This document shows, piece by piece, positions 1 to 9,568 of a DNA stretch of 64,000 bases (positions are counted from its first letter, which is position 1; each line of letters begins with the position of its first letter). This DNA comes from Bog-473 sp963838835 (GTDB lineage Bacteria > Actinomycetota > Acidimicrobiia > Acidimicrobiales > RAAP-2): NCBI GenBank assembly GCA_963838835.1, contig CAWITA010000016.1:558001-622000 (forward strand), read 5' to 3'. The notes beneath the pieces are model-generated. The model saw nothing but the letters and a program-made list of their open reading frames with translations, was not told where the DNA came from and made no database searches. Made by a program: the position numbers and the translations under genes.

Positions 1-1599
1 CGGGATGGTGATACCGAGGTACGCGGTCGGTTCATCGCCCCATTGCTCGCGCAGCGAGATACCGTCGCGGCCGATGAGATCCAGCGAGCCGAGAAATTCG
101 TTGTGGCGGAACCCGGTCGCGTAACAGATGACGTCGCTGGGGTGGTGGGTGCCGTCCACCGTCACGACACCGTCGGGCACGATCCGCTCGATGGCAGTGC
201 GAATCAGCTCGACGTTCGGCCGTTGCAGACACCGCAGCCACGAGCCGTTGTCCTGCAAGACACGCTTGCCCAATGCCGGGTAGTCGGGAACGATCTTGGG
301 CGCCAGATCCGGCCGGTCTGCGATCAGTGAGGTCATCCACGCCAGCAGAGCATCAGCCCGCTTGGCATTCAGGACGTTGACTGATCGACCAGCCGGATCC
401 GCGTGGACCGGGTCGATTCGGTAGGGGTCGATGCCCGCCGCGACGCCTCCGAACGTCATGATGAACCGGTACCACCGCCCATAGAACGGCAAGTGGCGCA
501 AGGCCCACCTGTCTCCTTGTGGCACCGGTGCGTGGTAGAGAGGATTCGGGATGATCCACTGCGCGGTGCGCTGGAAGATCGTCAGCTGGTCCACCTGGTC
601 GGCGACGGCGGGTCCGATCTGGAACCCGCTCGCGCCAGCGCCGACCAGCGCCAAACGGCTCCCCGTCAACTCGAGGTCGTCGGGCCACCGAGCCGAGTGA
701 AACCAGGGTCCGGCGAAGGTGTCCGTGCCGGGGATGTCCGGAAGCTTCGGGAGGTTCAAGGAACCGACTGCGCTGATGACGAAGCGGGATCGGACGATCT
801 CGTCCGGGCCGTCCGCCCCGCCCAGGTGGATGCTCCACTCAGATCGCACGTCATCCCAGCGCAGCTTGCTGACGGTGGTGTTGAAGCGGCAGTGCGGTCG
901 AAGCCCGTATTTGTCGACGATGACGGAGAAATACTCCCGCAGCTCCGGCTGCTGACAGTAGAACTCGCTCCAGTGGTCGGAGGGCTCGAAGGAGAAGCAG
1001 TACTGGTGACTCCCAATGTCGACGCGGGCGCCGGGATATCGGTTCTCCCACCACGTACCGCCGGGACCGGGATTCTTGTCCACGATCATGAAAGGCAGTC
1101 CGGCCTGCTTGAGGCGGATACCGGCGAGGATCCCGGCCATGCCGCAGCCGATGACCAGGACTGGTGAGCCCGTCCTGATTTCTTCAGGGATCGCGTCACC
1201 CCAGACGATGGCGCCCGTGTCGCCACCCTCGAACTGCAGGTCGTCGAACATCATCCCGGCCAGCCGACCGTCGCCTAATTGCATGCAGCCGAGGAACGAC
1301 ATCATCTCGAGCAGCAGATCTCGGGACAACTCATGGGGGACACAGCCGCCGTCCCGGTAGGCCGCGATCGAGGGCAGCGCCAGGCGGCGGACCTCGGCCC
1401 GTTCCTCGACCGGTATACCACTCTGGATGTCCAACGATATGGCCACGCGGGGTCGGATGACACCGCGGATCCAAGCCGGATCGCCGGTCATGTGCACCAG
1501 CGAGCACAGGAGGGCCGGGATGCTGCAGTCCTCGAGCGCAGCTTCGATCGTCGAGTCGGAATTGGTGAAGGGTTCACCGCCGTGGGGGTTTCGAGTCAT
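1..1599 (-). CDS. Flavin-containing Baeyer-Villiger monooxygenase, 3' end outside window
   Basis: The reverse strand is open from an ATG at 1599 (AGGAG just upstream) to the left edge, giving 533 codons with no stop, so the C-terminus is missing. A roughly 140-residue N-terminal extension precedes the first Rossmann fold (VLVIGCGMAG, near residue 145), as in 4-hydroxyacetophenone monooxygenase-type enzymes. The Baeyer-Villiger fingerprint F-x-G-x(3)-H-x(3)-W-P is perfect (FAGPWFHSARWP, near residue 295), followed by the NADPH-binding motif LVGAGASG. The family is FAD- and NADPH-dependent and inserts oxygen next to a ketone, giving an ester or lactone. It is transcribed away from the oxidoreductase at 1738. 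Substrate unknown; the company of P450, SDRs and CoA-transferase fits catabolism of a cyclic ketone (inference). Confidence 0.9.
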   Translation of the reverse strand, partial: MTRNPHGGEPFTNSDSTIEAALEDCSIPALLCSLVHMTGDPAWIRGVIRPRVAISLDIQSGIPVEERAEVRRLALPSIAAYRDGGCVPHELSRDLLLEMMSFLGCMQLGDGRLAGMMFDDLQFEGGDTGAIVWGDAIPEEIRTGSPVLVIGCGMAGILAGIRLKQAGLPFMIVDKNPGPGGTWWENRYPGARVDIGSHQYCFSFEPSDHWSEFYCQQPELREYFSVIVDKYGLRPHCRFNTTVSKLRWDDVRSEWSIHLGGADGPDEIVRSRFVISAVGSLNLPKLPDIPGTDTFAGPWFHSARWPDDLELTGSRLALVGAGASGFQIGPAVADQVDQLTIFQRTAQWIIPNPLYHAPVPQGDRWALRHLPFYGRWYRFIMTFGGVAAGIDPYRIDPVHADPAGRSVNVLNAKRADALLAWMTSLIADRPDLAPKIVPDYPALGKRVLQDNGSWLRCLQRPNVELIRTAIERIVPDGVVTVDGTHHPSDVICYATGFRHNEFLGSLDLIGRDGISLREQWGDEPTAYLGITIP

Positions 1600-1737
1600 A
1601 CTTGCCCTTCTCCTGGTGGCACACGGCCGTTTTTTCGTTGCCGACTCTATGCTTCCCGCCATGACCAGGCCCAGCAAGGAGCCTTTCGCCGAGGGGGTCG
1701 ATCCGACGACGTCGCAAGTCCCAGGAGGCCGCCCGTA

Positions 1738-2716
1738 ATGCGCGCCTGGCAGGTACACGAGCACGGGGAACCGCGCCGGGTACTTCGCCGGGTCGAAATG
1801 GATCCGCCAACGCCTCGAGCAGGTGAATTACGCGTCCGTGTCCAGGCGGCTGCGGTCGGCATGCCCGACGTGTTCATGTGCCGCGGCACCTATCCCCTCA
1901 CACCCCCCCTGCCCTTCGTCTGCGGACAGGAGGTGTGCGGCGTCGTCGACGCCGTCGGGGATGGCGTTGAAGTTCCGGTCGGTTCCCGTGTCATGGGGGT
2001 CACCAATTTTTTCGATGGTCGAGGTGGATTTGCCGAGGAGTCCATCCTCTCTCCGAGCACGGCCTTTCGCGTCCCCGATGAGATGGCTGCCACGGTCGCG
2101 GCCGCCTTCCGCATCGGTTACTCGACAGCGTGGACGGCGCTCGTCGAGCGCGGCGAGCTCCAGCCGGGTGAGAGCCTCGTCGTGCTGGGCGGAGCCGGTG
2201 GGTCCGGCACCGCGGCCATCCAGCTTGGGCGGGCGCTCGGTGCGACCGTCCTCGCCGTCGCCGCTGGTCCGGACAAGGCCGAATTCTGTCAACGCATCGG
2301 GGCGGACACCGTGATCGACCGTACGAGGAGCCCGGTCCAGGACGCGATCATCGCTGCGACCAACGGACGCGGAGCCGACGTCGTGTTCGACCCGGTTGGA
2401 GGCGATGTTGCCTCCGACGCGCTCCGCCGCGCTGGCCGACTTCGGCCGGTTCCTCGTTGTCGGCTTCGCCAGCGGCAAATGGATCCGTTTCAACGGTGGC
2501 GAGCTCACCATGAGCAGCCGCTCAGTGAAGGGGGTGATTGCGAGCTCGGGTACGCCTGAACAGCAAGCGCGAGCTCACGAATCCCTCCTCGACCTCGCGG
2601 CCAGAGGCGAACTGAACCCGGTCGTGGAGTCGGTGCCGTTCGAGGACCTTCCGGCCTCCCTGAAAGCCGTCGCCGAAGGCACCGTCATGGGCAAGCTCGT
2701 GATCCGGGTGGGCTGA
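1738..2716 (+). pseudogene. Zinc-independent NADPH:quinone oxidoreductase (MDR family), frameshifted near 2428
   Basis: ATG at 1738 is preceded by AGGAGG. The protein starts MRAWQVHEHGEP and shows the medium-chain reductase pattern: GroES-like N-domain, then a Rossmann fold (VVLGGAGGSGTAAIQLGRAL). No catalytic zinc cysteines are visible, as in quinone oxidoreductases. The frame is lost at about 2425-2431, in GCTCCGCCGCGCTGG: upstream reads GGDVASDALR, and downstream ALADFGRFLVVGFASGKW continues one base later. Removing a single base restores a normal protein of about 325 residues, so the break is either a recent mutation or a sequencing error. Stands between a divergent monooxygenase and a convergent binding-protein gene. 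Confidence 0.85.
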
Positions 2717-2727
2717 TCACCTCAGCG

Positions 2728-4122
2728 TTATTCCCCTGCGATGGTCGTCTCCTGCTGCGACGTCAAGTGGACGACGTTCTTGGGACTGCAATTCCAAATG
2801 GACTGGGTCGGCTGAGTGACCGCCTTGTCGTAGACAAACTTGTTGGGCTCGGTCTCGAGCAGGGCGAAGCACGGCGAAGGCTGAGGATTCTCGTCGGACA
2901 GGGACAGCTGTGCCACCGGTGCCTGAATGCCTCCGGCACTCCAGTTCTTCTCGGCTGCGGCGTGATTCAACACGCACGTGACCGTGAGATCGGTGCCACA
3001 GGCCGAGGCTGACTTCGCCCACAAGAGCCACGATTCGGCTCCTTCCTCGTCGTCGAAGTCGATGGTGTCGCCCTTCGCATAGGTGTGCATGACGTTGACG
3101 AGCTGCTCCGTAGAGGGGTTCTGGGAAGCCATCTCGAGCGGCCACCACTGCGTCTCGACGTAGACCGGCGGCAGGCTGGGGTTGGCAGCGACACCAGCGG
3201 AGGTCGTGGAGTTGTAGAACTGGACTCCGAGGGCAATGAAGGCCGGCTTGTAACCCGCCGTGGTCATCGCCTGGAAGTACGGGGTCATGTTGGCGTCGGA
3301 AGCAGGCCACAGGGCCTGGACCCCCTTGGTCTGAGCTTCCTCGATGTACGGCGCCCAGTCGACCACCGATTCCCCGGGTTCTTGGAAGTCGATGACGTTC
3401 CAGCCCTGGGCCTGAGCGCCGTACTCATACTTGCGCTCGGGCTGGAGAGTCGAGGCTGTATTTGTACCACCCATGCCGGACTTCTTGACCGCCTGCGGAT
3501 ACTTCTTGGCGAGGGCCCCGAACCATCCCGAACTCACGGAGCTGACACTGAGACCCGTCGGGTCGACTTGATCGGTGGCGCTGTATGAGGCGTTCGAAAC
3601 CACGTACCCGCTGATCTGTCCGAGCCCGCACTGCTCACGAATAGGAACAGAGGGCTGGTCGATCGCCATGCCGCCACCGACCGCCATGAAGTCGCTCTGG
3701 CAGGACGCCTCGGTCACCTGCGCAGCGTTGAACAGTGCGGCGTCGCGGTCGTCAATCACGATGTGACGCCCATTGATGCCGCCCGACGCGTTGCACCACG
3801 CCGCAAAGGCCTTCGCCTGCTGGACGAATTCTGCTTCGAGACCCGGAATGATCGTGTTGGCGGCGTCGTTGAACTCGGCAATGTTGATTGTCTTGGCTCC
3901 GACCCCGCGCACCGATGAGGCCCCCCCGGGTCCCGGTTCGCAGATCTTGCCGACTCCCGGCCACTCACCGTTGGTTGACAGCGCCAGCGTGTGACTGGCC
4001 GAGGTCGCCGCGGCGGCCGTCGTCGACGACAGTGCGACGCAGGTCCCGGTGAACATGACGGTCGCCACTACTATCGGCACCGCCATCCCTCGGAAACCTA
4101 AGATTCGGCTCCGCAGCACCAT
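2728..4122 (-). CDS. ABC transporter substrate-binding protein (Peripla_BP_6 type)
   Basis: 464 residues from ATG 4122, preceded by GGGGAGG. The first 40 residues form a signal peptide (basic start, hydrophobic core, alanine-rich cleavage zone before SASHTLAL). The mature part has the feel of the Leu/Ile/Val-type binding-protein fold: INGRHIVIDDRDAALFNAAQ in the first lobe, then CQSDFMAVGGGMAIDQP and repeated YFQAM and YVETQWWPLEM segments. No lipobox cysteine is obvious, so it is probably secreted or cell-wall retained. A second, close paralogue lies at 5714-7102 with a CoA-transferase between them. No permease or ATPase gene is in the window, so the transporter it serves, if any, is elsewhere. 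Ligand unknown. Confidence 0.85.
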   Translation of the reverse strand: MVLRSRILGFRGMAVPIVVATVMFTGTCVALSSTTAAAATSASHTLALSTNGEWPGVGKICEPGPGGASSVRGVGAKTINIAEFNDAANTIIPGLEAEFVQQAKAFAAWCNASGGINGRHIVIDDRDAALFNAAQVTEASCQSDFMAVGGGMAIDQPSVPIREQCGLGQISGYVVSNASYSATDQVDPTGLSVSSVSSGWFGALAKKYPQAVKKSGMGGTNTASTLQPERKYEYGAQAQGWNVIDFQEPGESVVDWAPYIEEAQTKGVQALWPASDANMTPYFQAMTTAGYKPAFIALGVQFYNSTTSAGVAANPSLPPVYVETQWWPLEMASQNPSTEQLVNVMHTYAKGDTIDFDDEEGAESWLLWAKSASACGTDLTVTCVLNHAAAEKNWSAGGIQAPVAQLSLSDENPQPSPCFALLETEPNKFVYDKAVTQPTQSIWNCSPKNVVHLTSQQETTIAGE

Positions 4123-4447
4123 CGTGACCTCCCCCGAACGCTCCCGAGCATTGCAACCGGGTTATTCAATCAGGATCTCAGACGAAGTGGGTGGCACCCA
4201 ATGACTCCCGGGTCGGCGAGCGCATGCCGCGTGAGGCGTCGCGGAGCGTGTTGAGTCATGGCCGGACCGTCACCTAGTTGCGGCCCGGAAGCGCTTTCTC
4301 GGCCGAGGCGAAATGTTTTGCGGAGGCTGGCTCCGAATCGGGGCAAAAGCGGTCGGTCGAAGGCACGGTCTCTGAGGTGGGCGATCGCCGGTGGCATGCT
4401 GCTCACACGGTGAGTCATCCGAACCAAAGGACGTGAGGGAATTGTCG

Positions 4448-5677
4448 ATGGAGCGAGTGCTGGAAGGAGTAAGAGTCGTCGAGGTCTCGGCGTGGGCGTT
4501 CGTCCCGTCGGCGGGTGCCGTCCTGGCCGACTGGGGTGCCGACGTCATCAAGGTGGAGCCGCCGACGGGCGATCCGATGCGCGGTTTGATCAGCGGTGGC
4601 ATCGGCGGCGGTGGCGGACCGTCCTTCCCATGGGAGATATGGAACCGAGGCAAGCGGAGCGTTGCTTTGGACCTGACGCATCCGCAGGCACGTGAAATCG
4701 TCTTGAAGCTCACTGCTGGGGCGGACGTGTTCCTCACGAGTTACCTGCAGCCGACCAGACGCAAACTTGGTCTTGACATCGATGACATCCGAGCGGTCAA
4801 CCCCTCTATCGTGTACGGCTGCGGGACCGGCCAGGGCCCACTCGGTGATGAGGCAGACAAGGGCGGGTACGACTCCATCAGCTTCTGGGCTCGCGGCGGC
4901 GTCGCGGCGACCGTGACGCCGCCGGGTGTCGAACGGCCAGTTGGCCAACCGGGGGGAGCGTTCGGTGACTCGTTGAGCGGTATGGCCCTGGCCGGGGGGA
5001 TTGCCGCGGCTCTCTTACGGCGCGCGCGCACGGGTGAAGGTGCCATCGTTGACGTCGCGCTGCTCGGCACTGCGATGTGGTCGCTCCAAATGTCGATCGT
5101 CGGTGCGGCGGCGATGATGGCGGCCGCGGCAACCGGTAGCGGACCGCCGAGCGCCAACGCGGGAATACAGCTCTTCAATCCCTTGGTCAACAACTACAAG
5201 ACGGCTGATGGTCGTTGGTTGGCGCTCTGCATGCTGCAGCGAGATCTGTACTGGGACGGTGTCCTGGTTGCGCTGGGACGCGAGGATCTGCGGGCCGATG
5301 ACCGGTTCAGTACGCCGGAGGCGTTGGCCTCGCACATTAGCGAGGCGGTCGACGAGCTGGAGGGGGCCTTCGCGTCGCTCACACTCGAGGAGGCCCGAGT
5401 GGCGCTTGGTTCCCAGCCCGGCCAGTGGGACGTGTTGCAGAACGTGCTCGAGTTGCCCACTGATCCCCAGGCGATCGCCAACGGCTACGCCCAACCGGTG
5501 CGGTACGACGGCGATCTCGTGCTGCCCCTGGTCTCCGCGCCGGCTCAGTTCGACCGGACACCGCCGCTCTTGGGCCAGGCCCCAGATTTCGGGGCGCACA
5601 CGGACGAGGTCCTTGCCGAGCTCGGAATGGCCGAGGACGAGATCTTGGAAGCGAAGATCGCGGGCGCCGTCGTCTGA
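4448..5677 (+). CDS. Family III CoA-transferase (CaiB/BaiF)
   Basis: Start placed at ATG 4448 because GAGG lies 9 bases upstream and the protein then begins directly at the family's N-terminus (MERVLEGVRVVEVS). 409 residues, the usual length. The conserved N-terminal block GAVLADWGADVIKVEPPTGDPMRG is followed by the region RGKRSVALDLTHPQAREIVLKL and ADVFLTSYLQPTRRKLGLD; the C-terminal block around APQFDRTPPLLGQ-like residues and GAHTDEVLAELG is also typical. The family moves CoA between carboxylic acids, often the first activation step in degradation of acids without ATP use. Flanked on both sides by genes for secreted binding proteins on the other strand. Confidence 0.93.
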   Translation: MERVLEGVRVVEVSAWAFVPSAGAVLADWGADVIKVEPPTGDPMRGLISGGIGGGGGPSFPWEIWNRGKRSVALDLTHPQAREIVLKLTAGADVFLTSYLQPTRRKLGLDIDDIRAVNPSIVYGCGTGQGPLGDEADKGGYDSISFWARGGVAATVTPPGVERPVGQPGGAFGDSLSGMALAGGIAAALLRRARTGEGAIVDVALLGTAMWSLQMSIVGAAAMMAAAATGSGPPSANAGIQLFNPLVNNYKTADGRWLALCMLQRDLYWDGVLVALGREDLRADDRFSTPEALASHISEAVDELEGAFASLTLEEARVALGSQPGQWDVLQNVLELPTDPQAIANGYAQPVRYDGDLVLPLVSAPAQFDRTPPLLGQAPDFGAHTDEVLAELGMAEDEILEAKIAGAVV

Positions 5678-5713
5678 CCGCCCGCGTCCTCCCGCGCCGG
5701 AGCCGCCGTTGCT

Positions 5714-7102
5714 CTAGCCCGCAGTGAGCGCAGCCTGCTGCTGGGCCGTCAGTTGGACGATGTTCTTGGGGTTGCAGTTCCAAATCGACTCGGTGGGCTG
5801 GGTGGCTGCTTTGTCGTAGACGAACTTGTTCGGCTCTGCCTTGAGGAGCACGAAGCAGGGCGAGGGTTGGGGATTCTGGTTGGACATGGTCAGTTGGGCG
5901 ACCGGGGTTTCGATTCCCCCCGCACTCCAGTTCTTCTCTGCGGCTGCGTGGTCCAGCACGCACGACACCGTCAAATTGACGCCACAGGCCGAGGCCGACT
6001 TGGCCCATAGGAGCCATGATTCCGCCCCCTCCTCGTCGAAGAAGTTGACCGGGTCACCCTTGCCGTAGGTGTGCATGACGTTGACGAGTTGTTCCGTCGA
6101 GGGGTTCTGCGATGCCATCTCGAGCGGCCACCATCCCGTCTCGACGTAGACGGGGGGAGCCCCGGGCTTGCCGCCACGCCAGCCGTGGTCGTGGCGTTGT
6201 AGAACTGCGTCCCGAGCTCTAAGAAGGCCGGTTTGTAGGCGGCAGTGGCCATCGCCTGGAAGTACGGCGTCATGTTGGCGGTTGCGGGGGGCCACAGAGC
6301 TTGGACCCCTTTGGTCTGCGCCTCCTCGACGTAGGGCGCCCAGTCGGTCACGGAAACCGGAGGCTCCTGGAAGTCGATCACGTTCCAGCCCTCGCCCTCG
6401 GCGCCAAACTCGAATTTCCGCTCGGACTCGAGGACCGAGGGAGTGTTCGCGCCGCCCATGCCCGCTTTCTTGACCGCCTGCGGGTATTTCTTGGTCATCG
6501 CCGCGAACCATCCTGCTGCTTGGACCTTGGTGCTCGTACCGCTCGGGTCGACCTGAAGGGATGCATTGATCGATGCGTCAGAGACGACATACCCGCTGAT
6601 CTGACCCGAGCCCGCACTGTTCACGAATGGGGAGCGCGGGCTGATCGAGCGCCATGCCTCCGGCGACCGCCATGAAATCGCTCTGACAGGCCAACTCGGT
6701 CTGCTGCGCCGCGTTGAACAGCGCCGCGTCGCGGTCGTCGATGACGATGTGGCGTCCATTGATCCCTCCCGATGCGTTGCACCAGGACGCGAATGCCTTT
6801 GCCTGTTGCACGAATTCGATTTCGAGTCCCGGCTCAATGGTGTTCGAGGCGTCGTTGAACACGGCGATGTGGATCGTCTTCGGCCCCACGCCGCGCACCG
6901 ACGAGGCGCCCCCCGGCCCCGACTCGCAGATCTTGCCGAGGCCCGGCCACTCGCCGTTGTTCGACAGCGCCAGTGCGCGACTGGTCGATGTGGCTGCCAC
7001 TGCGTTGGTCGACGAGGCGACGACAAGCACCCCGGCCAGCACGACCATCGCCATCGCCATCGCCATGGCCGTACGTCGCAGATCGGCAAGTCTTTTCCCC
7101 AT
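5714..7102 (-). pseudogene. Second ABC substrate-binding protein (Peripla_BP_6 type), two frameshifts
   Basis: Close paralogue of the protein at 2728-4122, almost residue for residue in many blocks (NGEWPG-GKICE, INGRHIVIDDRDAALFNAAQ, YPQAVKK-GMGG, ASQNPSTEQLVNVMHTY). Start at ATG 7102 with GGGGAGGA upstream and a signal peptide containing a curious MAMAMAM run. The frame breaks twice: near 6605-6607, where one extra G follows CGLG, and at 6152-6157, where a run of six G (C on the coding strand) is one base short inside LPPVYVET. Both are homopolymer indels, and repairing both gives a full-length protein matching the paralogue to its end (IWNCNPKNIVQLTAQQQ). Sequencing error is as likely as real decay. 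Confidence 0.85.
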
Positions 7103-7341
7103 GTGTCCTCCCCCGAGGTTCTCGCGATCGCACATTCTCAGGGTTCCGTGGGAAATGGCGGGCAACCTCCGGCGGCCCCGCCTGCGGTCCCCAAGCGCGC
7201 AAAAGACACCCAAGTCGGGGACTCCCACCGGCTCGAAATGACGTTACTCTCGGTGGATGACTACCCGCCTCGGCGCCGCGGTGGCGCAACAACACTCTGT
7301 GCCTCCCCAACGCTTACCCGATCCCGTGTGAGAAGAACGTT

Positions 7342-8112
7342 ATGGACAAGGAGAAGTTGAGCCGACTACACGACCTCACTGGTCGCGTGGCAATCGTGAC
7401 GGGTGGGACCCGTGGGATCGGCTTGGCCATCGCCGAGGGCCTCTCGGCAGTCGGGGCCAGCGTGGCAGTGGCGAGCAGGAAGGCTGACGCGTGTGCCGAG
7501 GTCGAATCACACCTGCGGGCGCGCGGTGCCGGTGCCATCGGCATCCCGACGCACATGGGGGACATCGAGGCGATCGATGCCCTGGTCGATCGCACTGTCG
7601 AGGAATTTGGCCGCCTCGACATCGTGGTGAACAACGCTGCCAACGCGCTGACCCTCCCGTTCGGACAGCTCACAGTCGAGGCGTGGGAAAAGTCGCTGGG
7701 CACCAATCTGCGCGGACCTGTGTTCCTCGTGGAGAAAGCACTGCCGCACCTCGAGGCCTCGGGCAACGCGGCGATCCTCAACGTGGTCTCTGCCGGCGCG
7801 TTTCTCTTTTCGCCGACGTCGGCGATGTACGCCTCGGCGAAGTCAGGGCTGATGGCGATGACGCGATCGATGGCCTCCGTCTTCGCTCCGAAGGGGATCC
7901 GCGTCAACGCCCTGGCGCCGGGCACGGTGGACACCGACATGGTCAGGAACAACCCGCCCGAGGTGGTCCAGTCCATGAGCAACGCTTGCTTCATGAAGCG
8001 AGCAGCCCATCCCGACGAGATGGTTGGACCCGCCCTGCTCATGTGTTCCGACGCCGGGAGCTACCTGACCGGCCAGGTGATCATCGTGGACGGAGGGCTC
8101 ACGCCGCACTGA
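7342..8112 (+). CDS. Short-chain dehydrogenase/reductase
   Basis: 256 residues, classical SDR size. Cofactor-binding motif TGGTRGIG near residue 20, NNAAN near residue 95, catalytic Ser in VVSAGAF and the Y-x(3)-K pair in YASAKSG, then the PG motif of LAPGTVDTDM and the C-terminal GQVIIVDGG. An aspartate/arginine choice for cofactor (ASRK after the second strand) suggests NADP preference, which is inference. First gene of a forward run continuing to 12721. Start chosen at ATG 7342, the first codon in frame after the upstream stop that leaves the family's usual short N-terminus. Confidence 0.92.
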   Translation: MDKEKLSRLHDLTGRVAIVTGGTRGIGLAIAEGLSAVGASVAVASRKADACAEVESHLRARGAGAIGIPTHMGDIEAIDALVDRTVEEFGRLDIVVNNAANALTLPFGQLTVEAWEKSLGTNLRGPVFLVEKALPHLEASGNAAILNVVSAGAFLFSPTSAMYASAKSGLMAMTRSMASVFAPKGIRVNALAPGTVDTDMVRNNPPEVVQSMSNACFMKRAAHPDEMVGPALLMCSDAGSYLTGQVIIVDGGLTPH

Positions 8113-8273
8113 GTCGACCCACAGTAGCCGGACCCCCGTCCTGGGGGATCTGCTCGCTCACCATCTTCGACGGCAAGAAGGTGGGTGGGTATGCGGGTTG
8201 CGGTGGACCAGAACACGCAACGGTCGGCTCGATGCCGATGCGCCATGGGGCCGAACCCTGGGAGGATCTGACC

Positions 8274-8360
8274 GTGAAACCGATGCTCAAGTGGCCGGGC
8301 CTCTATTACATGACTTCCGGCTTTTGCCCCGAGGTCCTACCCGAAGGAAGGAAGCGATGA
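8274..8360 (+). CDS. Possible small peptide, 28 residues, overlapping the next start
   Basis: A GTG at 8274 preceded by GGGAGGA at good spacing opens a 28-codon frame (VKPMLKWPGLYYMTSG then FCPEVLPEGRKR) that ends in the ATGA overlapping the start of the dehydrase gene at 8357. Third codon positions are mostly G or C. Ribosome binding site plus stop/start overlap suggest a translated, coupled leader or small protein, but nothing about its function can be read and chance is possible. Confidence 0.35.
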   Translation: MKPMLKWPGLYYMTSGFCPEVLPEGRKR

Positions 8361-9568
8361 GCACCCTTCGCCGAATCCCCTACGCGGGAAGCGTCCACGA
8401 CGAACGGGAGATCGAGGCTGTCTGCCAGGTCCTGTCCGAAGGACCACAGGCTCTGCGCATCGGGCGCAACGTGCGAGAGTTCGAGCAGCAGGTCGCCGCG
8501 CTGTTCGGGAAGCGGCGCGGCATCATGTGCAATTCGGGCTCATCCGCCCTTTATTTAGCGGTCGAACTGCTCGGACTGGCTCCGGGCGACGAAGTCGTGA
8601 CGTCGGCGGTTACCTTCTCGACGGATATTGCGCCATTGGTTCGTGCCGGTCTCACGCCCGTCTTCGTCGATGTCGAGCCCGACACCTTCAACATTGACGT
8701 TGCTGCGATAGAGGAGATGATCGGGCCGCGGACCCGAGCCATCTTGGCCCCGAACTTGATCGGCAATGCTCCGGACTGGGACTCAGTTCGCGTCGTCGCG
8801 GACGCGCATCGCCTCCTGGTGGTAGAGGATTCCTGTGATGCGCTCGGTTCGAAGCTACGGGGAGTTGCCACCGGAACCCGCTCTGACATCTCGGTGACTT
8901 CGTTTGCGCTGAGCCACATCATTACCGCAGCCGGTACCGGGGGGATGGTATGTGTCGCCGACGATGAGTTGGCGGACCGTTGTCTGGTCCTACGCCGGTG
9001 GGGGCGACGGTCGGAGGTACAGCTGTTTGGAAGCATGAAAGGCTCTGGCGCACGGTTCTTCTCATCGATTGATGACGAGATCGAATACGACAACCTCTTC
9101 ATCTTCGACGAGATGGGTTGGAACTTCGAGCCCTCGGAGTTGTCCGCCGCCTTTGGCCTGGTACAACTGCAGAAGCTCGAGGCCAATCTCAAAGCGCGGA
9201 AGAGACACTTCGCGCGTCTCTGCGCCTACTTCGGCAAGCGTCCCGACGTGTTCGACCTCCCTCGAACGACGCCCGAGCTTGATACCGCGTGGCACATGTT
9301 CCCCCTCCTGATTCGCTCAGAATCCGGCGTTCGACGCTCCGAGTTTCAGCAGCACATGGAGAAGCGCGGCGTCGACACCCGGATGATTTGGACCGGAAAC
9401 GTGACTCGTCAACCTGCGTTCCGGAACATATCCCACCGTGTTCCCTCCCGCGGTCTGCCCAATGCCGATCGAGTGATGGAGCAAGGAGTCGTGTTGCCAT
9501 CAAATCACGGGCTGTCCGATGAGGACGTCGATTACATCTGGGCGACGGCGGAGGAGTTTCTCCATTGA
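8357..9568 (+). CDS. DegT/DnrJ-fold sugar 3-dehydrase-like enzyme with His in place of the PLP lysine
   Basis: 403 residues from ATG 8357 (AAGGAAGG upstream). The whole protein follows the 4-keto-6-deoxyhexose 3-dehydrase (E1/RfbH) plan: IPYAGSV-DEREIEAV at the start, NSGSSALYLAVELL, VDVEPDTFNIDV, EDSCDALGSK, then SFALSHIITAAGTGG, RRWGR and MGWNFEPSELSAAFGLVQLQKLE. In aminotransferases of this fold the residue in SF-x(3)-K carries PLP; here it is H (SFALSH), as in E1 and ColD, which use PMP and dehydrate instead of transaminating. Unlike E1, the stretch after WGR lacks the cysteines that bind the 2Fe-2S cluster, and GEGG is changed to GTGG. It sits among SDRs and a P450, not sugar-nucleotide genes. 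Substrate unknown. Confidence 0.85.
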   Translation: MSTLRRIPYAGSVHDEREIEAVCQVLSEGPQALRIGRNVREFEQQVAALFGKRRGIMCNSGSSALYLAVELLGLAPGDEVVTSAVTFSTDIAPLVRAGLTPVFVDVEPDTFNIDVAAIEEMIGPRTRAILAPNLIGNAPDWDSVRVVADAHRLLVVEDSCDALGSKLRGVATGTRSDISVTSFALSHIITAAGTGGMVCVADDELADRCLVLRRWGRRSEVQLFGSMKGSGARFFSSIDDEIEYDNLFIFDEMGWNFEPSELSAAFGLVQLQKLEANLKARKRHFARLCAYFGKRPDVFDLPRTTPELDTAWHMFPLLIRSESGVRRSEFQQHMEKRGVDTRMIWTGNVTRQPAFRNISHRVPSRGLPNADRVMEQGVVLPSNHGLSDEDVDYIWATAEEFLH

